NCBI GenBank assembly: GCA_023101885.1
Contig: JALPQD010000407.1
Span: forward strand, 1,046,346 to 1,110,345
Direction of reading: 5' to 3'
DNA from: Typhlomys cinereus
Taxonomy: Eukaryota; Chordata; Mammalia; Rodentia; Platacanthomyidae
DNA length: 64,000 bases
Program-made: the position numbers and the translations under genes
Part shown: positions 58,101 through 64,000 of the stretch, piece after piece
How the letters are laid out: the number at the start of each line of letters is the position of its first letter
How positions within the stretch are numbered: position 1 is the first letter of the stretch
The notes under the pieces: model-generated
Told to the model about the DNA's origin: nothing
The model's input: the letters and a program-made list of their open reading frames with translations, nothing else
Databases searched by the model: none

Positions 58101-58621
58101 CCTCCCCCCATTCCTTTTTCTCCTGTGTTTCTCTAGAAAGAATAGAGAATAGAAAAGACATTCTACCTACCGACCCCACTCTTCTCTGAGTGAGTCTTCT
58201 GATATGGGGGCGTCATTAAAAACAAACTAAAGCAAACAGTGAAGGGGAGAGGGCGGCCACTGCTGGGGACAAATCAGAAGATGTATTGAGTGGGCACTCT
58301 GTCCTCCGTGGTTCCCCCTGTGGCGGAACACTCCCCGAAAGTTGTCCATAACCTCAACAGTCTGTCTCTAGAACATGACAATGGCCAAAGAGGAAATTGG
58401 CACCTACCTACTAGACTCTAAGGGGAGAAGGTATGGGATGCTCATTGACTTACCTGATCTTCCTGCTGGCCGGTAATCCACACGCAGTGAGAACTTATTG
58501 AAAAACAAATCAGGATTCTACTTGTTGGGAAAGGGATAACTGAAGGTGTATATGAATAAATCCCCCATTCTGCAGGACAAAGCTGCTGTCCCCCCCTCCA
58601 GGTAACCCTCCAAAGAGCACA
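58101..58621. other. Unassigned sequence immediately downstream of MPPED2
   Basis: No gene or repeat recognised between the B1 fragment and the poly(A) signal. Confidence 0.5.
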
Positions 58622-58640
58622 GGGTTAAAAATCTTGCAAT

Positions 58641-58646
58641 TTTATT
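58641..58646 (-). terminator. Candidate MPPED2 polyadenylation signal AATAAA
   Basis: TTTATT on the + strand is AATAAA on the gene strand, about 1.24 kb after the stop codon. It is followed on the gene strand by a short U-rich stretch and then a GU-containing stretch (CTGTGCTCTTTGG). That layout fits cleavage near 58620-58630. A weaker ATTAAA lies at 59566-59571 and could give a shorter transcript. Confidence 0.6.
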
Positions 58647-59565
58647 TGCATATAAAGGCCGCTAGATATAGAATATCACAATAAATTTAAAGAAAACAGC
58701 TGCTTTCCTAAATTTTAAGATAACATAAAATAGAATAAAGCTCAACAGCATTTACAATGGGAAAAAAAAAAAACAGAAATGACTATTAGCGACAATATTT
58801 TGTGCTAGCCAAGATTGCATCAACACACAGTGCAAAATGGGAGGGGAGAGGAAGTAAGAAGACAATTCAGGGCATTTAAATAGAAAGGACAACTAAGCCT
58901 TATATCAGTTAGCTTCCATTGCATCCATTTAAGTCTATACACACGTGTAACTGTACCTAGATTTAACTCAAGCTCTTTAAGACCTTGAGTTCTGAGAAGA
59001 ATCTGTCAGTTCTTTCGGATTTCTGACAAGCTGCTACCCAGCACTGCTCCACAGTTAAACTGTCCTTGGCAATATTAAACTCCTAACTTAGTCAAAAATC
59101 ACAAAAAATATTTATATATAAACCCATATTGAAAAGGAGTCTGCACACTCATTTACTTTTTTGCCACATGATATACCTGCTCCTGACGAAATCAGTTTCC
59201 ATATTTTTAAAGCTAAAATAATTTAAAAGCAACAAACAAACAACGAGCGCTTGTATAACCACAATATGGATCTCATTAGCCAAGCCATCCATTGAATGCT
59301 GTTTTCTCCTCTGGACACAGTCTTCTTTATAACAAGTATGAAGAGACGGCTTTTCCAGGCCTACTTCTGTTGGGATTGCTCTAAATCAGGGCCACGTCTG
59401 CAAAAAAAAAAAGAAGCAATACCAAGAAAACAACAATAACAAAACACTAAAAATAAAAACATATCAAACAAAATTCAAACAGCTGTGCAAATCTGGGTGG
59501 TTTTCCACACTGCCTACCTGTTTCTTTTTCTTTCCGCTTAAAGCATGTCCAAATAAGACCTTTTT

Positions 59566-59571
59566 TTTAAT
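59566..59571 (-). terminator. Possible proximal poly(A) signal ATTAAA in the MPPED2 3' UTR
   Basis: TTTAAT on the + strand reads ATTAAA on the gene strand, about 310 bp after the stop codon. ATTAAA is the commonest variant signal. Use here would remove most of the 3' UTR. There is no direct evidence of use. Confidence 0.25.
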
Positions 59572-59879
59572 CACTTTTCCAAAGCAAGCTTGGCTGTCCT
59601 TTGGCAAACACTAACAATTTACAATGGCGTGGCCTTTGAGCAAAACAGAGTCATCTTACAAATTCACAATGCTCCTTTGATTTCAAATGGATACTCCATT
59701 TAAAAAAAATAGTCAAGGAGAAGCACAAGTTCTAGCATCAGTTTTTGTTTTTCGTTCCAACGATTTACAAAAAGAACTCATGGGACTGGGAAATGAACGA
59801 GTCAGAGAATGGAAGTTTGTAATTAGAAAAATGGCAGTTTGTAGACCTTCCTTCACGTTTTGAAGGGATGCTCAGAGCT

Positions 59880-59998
59880 TCAAGATCCCTGTGGGTTGGG
59901 AAGGTCAAATATAATCGGAGGGTTGGTCGGCTGAAAGCTGACTGTACAAGTTGAGGCATTGATGTATGTTGTGTAACCGTCCGTCATGATGCCGTAAC
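59880..59998 (-). CDS. MPPED2: MPPED2 terminal coding exon with stop codon
   Basis: The minus strand reads YGIMTDGYTTYINASTCT, then VSFQPTNPPIIFDLPNPQGS, and then stop TGA at 59882-59880. This is the C terminus of MPPED2, residues 256-294, and it completes the final beta strands of the metallophosphoesterase fold. The acceptor is CTTACAG with AG at 60000-59999. The first two bases of the exon (GT) join the single G left by the previous exon to rebuild a Gly codon, so the phase matches exactly. The frame is intact and every residue fits the conserved C terminus that I recall for mammals. The exon continues into a long 3' UTR toward lower coordinates. Confidence 0.97.
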
Positions 59999-60204
59999 CT
60001 GTAAGAAGACAATATCACAGTTACTGTGATGTATACCAACCACAGTGGTTGAATGAGGGGCCAGTGGGAGAAGGCAGGGGTGGGGGTGGAAGATAAAAAT
60101 ATCTTTGTTAGAGGGCAAAGAGATGAGCTTCAGTTGGGCTTACAGAGAGATCTCAGGAGCTGTTGACCAATGATGCTCTGCTTCCTTTAAAAGGGAAGAA
60201 TGCT

Positions 60205-60426
60205 GAGCTGGAGAGATGGTTCAGGGGTTAAGACTGTCTCACGAGCAGAAGGTCCTGAGTTCGGATCTCAAGTCCCACGTAAAAAATGCCAGGCAGGTGC
60301 ATGGGCCTGCACTTCTGGCCCTGGTGGGTGGAGCCTGGGAAATCCCAGAGCAAAGCAGGAAGGTGGTAGAAACGATCTAGGATGATTCCCGAAGTACTCC
60401 ACAGGGACACAGAATGCCCTCTGATA

Positions 60427-60469
<43 letters not shown>

Positions 60470-60490
60470 TTAAAAACAAATAAAAATTAA
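60205..60490 (+). mobile_element. Full-length tRNA-derived SINE with 16 bp target-site duplication
   Basis: The head GAGCTGGAGAGATGGTTCAG and the B-box-like segment GAGTTCGGATCTC mark a tRNA-derived SINE. The body is about 220 bp and ends in a CA repeat and an A-rich tail. AAAAGGGAAGAATGCT occurs perfectly on both sides (60189-60204 and 60491-60506), so both ends are certain. It lies antisense to MPPED2 in its last intron. It is the best reference copy of the long SINE family repeated elsewhere in this window. Confidence 0.93.
60429..60466. repeat. (CA)n tail of a SINE
   Basis: A (CG)/(CA) dinucleotide run at the 3' end of the SINE body. The same arrangement occurs in other copies here, so microsatellites in this window are partly seeded by SINE tails. 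Confidence 0.95.
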
Positions 60491-62885
60491 AAAAGGGAAG
60501 AATGCTCCTTTTCAAAAGAGGGACTCTTTCTTTTTCTTCCTAAATATTGAACTTGTCGGGAAATAGATGTGATTTCTTTACTAGCGAGAGTCAGGAAAAA
60601 TGCCCCACCTGCCTTTTTAAAAGAACATTTTCATCCTGAAGCTTTGTGTAAACAACTGAGCTGTAGGGGATGAAGTGAGTCACCTATGAGGAACTCATCA
60701 CAGCAGAAACACAAGCAGGTTCCAAGTGCGCTTAGGGACGGGTGAGGATGGAAGGAGCCCTGGGAGATGGGAGATGCAGATGTTCCACTGCCTTATCTAT
60801 AAGGAAATCTTGGCTCCATGACAGTTCACCTTATGTTGACGGATCAACCTTGATTTGGGTGGCTTTAATGCTGAGCTTCATTTCATCCTTCAGCATCAGC
60901 TCATCAACTATGGAACTGCTATGAAGCAACATCATCTTAAGACACCGTTTCCTAGACATACCCAAGACACTGCATGGAGTAGAACACTCCCCACACGCAG
61001 GGTGAGCTGTAAACAGCACTCTTGGGATCTATTTGAAGAGAGCTGAGGACTTTCTCTGTAGCTGGGTATGAAGACACCTTTTCCTCTTTTGTAAGATGTT
61101 GACATTTTAAGGCTGTTTAGAAGTTTGCACCTTCCCTAGGACGCCTTGTATTCATTTGTTTTACAGCTTCTGCAATGAGTTTGCAGCTTGACATTGTATC
61201 CAGACACAGTGTATATATAGATACACATACACACATATACAGCCATGAAGAAATAAGTTTCCCAGGACTTAGAGAAAGCACGATAAGGTTCTTTATCTTC
61301 TCCCATTTGCTAAAATCTTCTCCAAATAAGCCTACGGAGAGCTTAATGAGGGTCAATGGAAAAATCTCTTAAGAAAAGAAAAGAAGCATTTAAAGTGTGC
61401 ACTGCTTAGCTCCGGGGTCATAAAGTCATGTTATCTCTCTCCATCAAGAGGTTGGTATTTGCCCTCTCTCTGCCCTCCTCAGCTGTCTTAACTGAATGAA
61501 AAGCAAGACACATTTATTTGAATGTGATCTCCTTCCTTTAAAGCACGTTTATTATTTTGGGGCTTCAGAGGAATTCTCTTCTGGTCTGGCTAGTTTGAGG
61601 CAAATGGATGACTTAAACTTCTTATTTTAAAGAGTGGAACACAAACTCAAAAGGAGCGAAGCAGGAATTCAAACCAGATAAGATGCTCTCTTTCCCACTA
61701 AGAAATGCAGTTTAGATATGAGGTGGGTGCTCTGGTCTCTTTCAGAGAAGAGTCTGTTGCTCTTTGAGCACAGCTCTGGGTCACCTTAGGCTGCTGTCTG
61801 CCTTCTGTCCTCCTGGAGCCAGTTCTCTGCTTCCTAGCTACTCAGCTGGTCGCCTGAACTTGGAGCAAGCCAAATTCTCCCTTGCATCAGTAATTTGATT
61901 TTCAATACACTCTGTATTACCGACCTCACTGGGAAGCTAACGTGTCTACGGATTCTGGGAAGCAAACATTGCTTTCTGCTTCACCAGGCACGCAACTTCA
62001 CACATCTCAGCTTGACGCTGCGGTTCATAAAGAGTTCCAGACAGTCGTGGAGAGCAGGAACACCTGTCCACATAAACACATCTACGGCCCTCACACATGT
62101 GTGCCTGGGTCAGGGAATCTGAGGTCAGCTGAAAGAGGGTTCTATGTCTGTCCAAGCCCAGTGTCCCCCCTCCCCCCCATTTAAAAAAAGGAAGGGCAGA
62201 TATAACCAAGAGCCCAGGAGGTTCCTGGAGTCTGGCCTTGGTTCTGAGACCTTGACTTGGTGTACTTGGAAAAGACAGAAGAAAAATGAAAACTGCACAT
62301 GTTCCCATTTGGAGGACCTAATTATTCCGTTTAACCTGAGGCTCCCCTAGTTGTGCTGATGATTTCTGAGGAGTCTGAGCTGACTTACGGCATGGCTACC
62401 TGCAGATGTGCTGGCTCCTTCCATGTCTGTTACGACCTTTCGAGGGAGGCATGCACAGTTATGCTTCTGAGAATGTCTTTGTCTTCCTGTGCATTCCACA
62501 TGAAACCCACTTACAGGACGGATTAGGTTGCTTCTAATCTCCAAGGCATTTCTGTCTAATTCTCTTAAAGAGGAACTCTGTCCTTCCTCAGGTTGTCCCC
62601 AGGAAATCCATGGTCAACTGGAGACAGTCCTGGGCTTGTGGTAACATGTGCCAGACATGGCTCCTTATATCCATTCTGCTTAGAAGACGGCAGTTCCATA
62701 TAAGAAATTTACCAGCTTTCCCTGTGGGGTTTTCCCACTGGGTTTTGTCTGGTAAAAGAATTCCACTGCTACAAGATCTTAGCACCACCACGGTCCCAGT
62801 TAGGCCCTGTCTAGCCAAGGTCACCTCCAATCCAGCGAGATCCCAAGCAATGACATAGCATGTGAGTCCTTTCCTTGGGTCTTAC

Positions 62886-62999
62886 CTTCATGAATGCCAC
62901 CGAACACATGGAGTTTGGGCCGAACTCGCCTCTGGACAGTGTTTAGCAGCTCCACGCAGCCTACCCTTTGAAGCTCCTTCGGAACCCAGTCCCGAAAAC
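62886..62999 (-). CDS. MPPED2: MPPED2 penultimate coding exon (partial gene)
   Basis: This exon encodes part of metallophosphoesterase domain-containing protein 2, a class of metal-dependent phosphodiesterase with weak cyclic-nucleotide activity that is expressed strongly in fetal brain (family knowledge). Read on the minus strand it gives FRDWVPKELQRVGCVELLN, then TVQRRVRPKLHVFGGIHE, which I recognise as MPPED2. It is 114 nt long, and both ends split a glycine codon after the first base. The acceptor AG is at 63001-63000 and the donor GT at 62885-62884, followed by AAG. Counting back from the C terminus of a 294-residue protein, it spans residues 218-256. The last metal-ligand block reads GGIH rather than the GHxH usual in the superfamily, so position 252 is Gly. 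There is no frameshift or stop. Earlier exons lie beyond the right edge. MPPED1 is the only close alternative and has His at this position. Confidence 0.97.
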
Positions 63000-64000
63000 C
63001 TACGGACAGAATCAATACTCTTAATTTTCTCCCTTCAGGTAAGGCTTCATTTAGACTTTCAGGAAGCCATAACTCACGGGAGGTTTATTACATTATCTGT
63101 AATCCTAGCCTCTCCATTAAGGCTCACAATGGCTTTTAAGGAACTTTTCACTCGTCACTTTGTCTTCGTTAGGTTCTTGAATTTTTTTTCTGCGCATTCC
63201 ATTTTTCCCCCCTTCCAGTTAATTAACATTCTTTTTCTGTAAGGAGTTTGATTTACTCAGCCACAGGTTTCAAATCTTCTTCATGGGCTCAATGACATAC
63301 ATTCCCGGCAGCCCTGTAATAGCTCTTTCTCCTCAATTCAGTAAGTTTCTCTCTCTCTCTTTTTAAAGTTATCATATATACGTTTATATAGTTGTTGGTT
63401 TCCAAGATGGCCTCCAGAAAGGGGTTTTGGAGGGGTTACCTAATGATATGGCAACAGGATACTCTGTTTTCCTTATAGACCTCGGCTCTTAGTCCTTGGT
63501 GGTTTCTGATGAGCATAGCTTTGGAATGTCTGTCCCTGTCTTCTTTAGCATAGACAACAAAATGACCTCATAGTGGCATCCAGCAAACTGGGGCTAATTG
63601 ACTAGTTTTAAAGTAAAAGCCACTTAGTTCTATGCTTAATGTAGAAGATCCATAAAAACTGACATCAATTACAGGCGAAGTCAGCTATCTAGATGATTAT
63701 GGTCTGAAATGCAATCCATACGCCTCAGCAGGCAGGTGGCATGAAAGGCTAACTCATAATCGGCAGTGATCCATTCCACAGCTCCATCAGGTCATTTCTA
63801 CTGCTTAGAAATGAGCAGGCAGGAAGGGACAGCTTTCTACTTTGTTTGGTCAAGTGGCAGATATGAATATTTAGTGTCTTTGTAAAGACAGGTTAGCTGG
63901 GGTGTGAGAAAGGACCAGAGAATCTGGAAAGAATACTAAATGAAAGTGGAGGGGTTGGGCAAAAACCAAACCAGTGTTCCAAAAGAAATTTAATGAGAGG
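63000..64000 (-). other. MPPED2: 3' part of the upstream MPPED2 intron
   Basis: This is intronic sequence upstream of the penultimate exon; the intron's donor lies outside the window. It holds a short CT run near 63350-63361 and otherwise no repeat that I recognise. No MPPED2 exon matching the metal-binding N-terminal motifs is visible here. Confidence 0.85.

Larger units (their letters stand above)
58622..59879 (-). other. MPPED2: MPPED2 3' UTR
   Basis: This is about 1.25 kb of A/T-rich, repeat-free sequence between the MPPED2 stop codon and the first good poly(A) signal. It contains many A and T runs typical of a brain-expressed 3' UTR. No SINE or microsatellite interrupts it, unlike the flanking DNA, which suggests constraint. 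The 3' boundary is inferred from the AATAAA signal; the true cleavage site may differ by some tens of bases, and longer isoforms are possible. Confidence 0.75.
59999..62885 (-). other. MPPED2: Last intron of MPPED2
   Basis: This GT-AG intron of about 2.9 kb carries one full-length SINE with target-site duplication (60189-60506); the rest is unique-looking sequence. A likely branch point (TAAC) sits about 23 nt before the acceptor within a small inverted repeat at 60014-60030. No other exon or ORF of interest is visible. Confidence 0.9.

Noticed and set aside
1..58600. Possible exons of ARL14EP, the expected neighbour downstream of MPPED2
   Set aside because: I looked for its Cys-rich C-terminal coding signature and did not see it; it probably lies beyond the left edge.
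59765..59959. Minus-strand 64-codon frame starting MPQLVQSAF
   Set aside because: It is the out-of-frame shadow of the MPPED2 terminal exon.

Overview
This window is mammalian nuclear DNA, almost certainly from a myomorph rodent. It has large stretches of non-coding sequence, GT-AG introns, many (CA)n, (GA)n and (CTTC)n microsatellites, 7SL-derived B1-type SINEs, and tRNA-derived SINEs of the B2/B3/B4 kind. It also holds old L1M and MIR fossils. The commonest long SINE does not match murine B2 consensus as I remember it, so a non-murine muroid or dipodoid is my guess; I cannot name the species. There is no bacterial, phage or CRISPR content.

The only protein-coding gene I can support is the 3' end of MPPED2 (metallophosphoesterase domain containing 2) on the minus strand. 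Its penultimate exon is at 62886-62999 and its terminal coding exon at 59880-59998. The 3' UTR runs down to an AATAAA signal at 58641-58646. The two exons join in phase across a 2.9 kb intron and encode residues 218-294 of a 294-residue protein. The earlier exons lie beyond the right edge. The residue that is a metal-binding histidine in most of this superfamily is Gly252 here, as in other MPPED2 proteins.

All of 1-58620 is the intergenic region downstream of MPPED2. In other mammals this side faces ARL14EP and FSHB, but I found no exon of either. The region is a mosaic of three things. First, dispersed repeats: about ten copies of one 300-430 bp element, all on the + strand; about twenty SINEs; two blocks of L1M; rodent L1-like 3' tails; one LTR-like unit; and an inverted pair of about 409 bp. 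Second, microsatellites. Third, repeat-poor islands that keep CpGs and homeodomain-type ATTA motifs, which I list as candidate regulatory elements (6060-6370, 8290-8740, 14690-15000, 27100-27590, 34550-35140, 40130-40330, 44500-44900, 48110-48560, 53430-53780, 57340-57480). The best two are 14690-15000 and 34550-35140.

The most useful observations are the MPPED2 assignment with Gly252, the CpG-retaining islands, the close inverted duplication at 29279-30623, a 49 bp near-perfect direct repeat at 49202/49869, a SINE with a perfect 16 bp target-site duplication inside the MPPED2 intron, and a small hairpin over the likely branch point of the last intron. I found no novel protein system.
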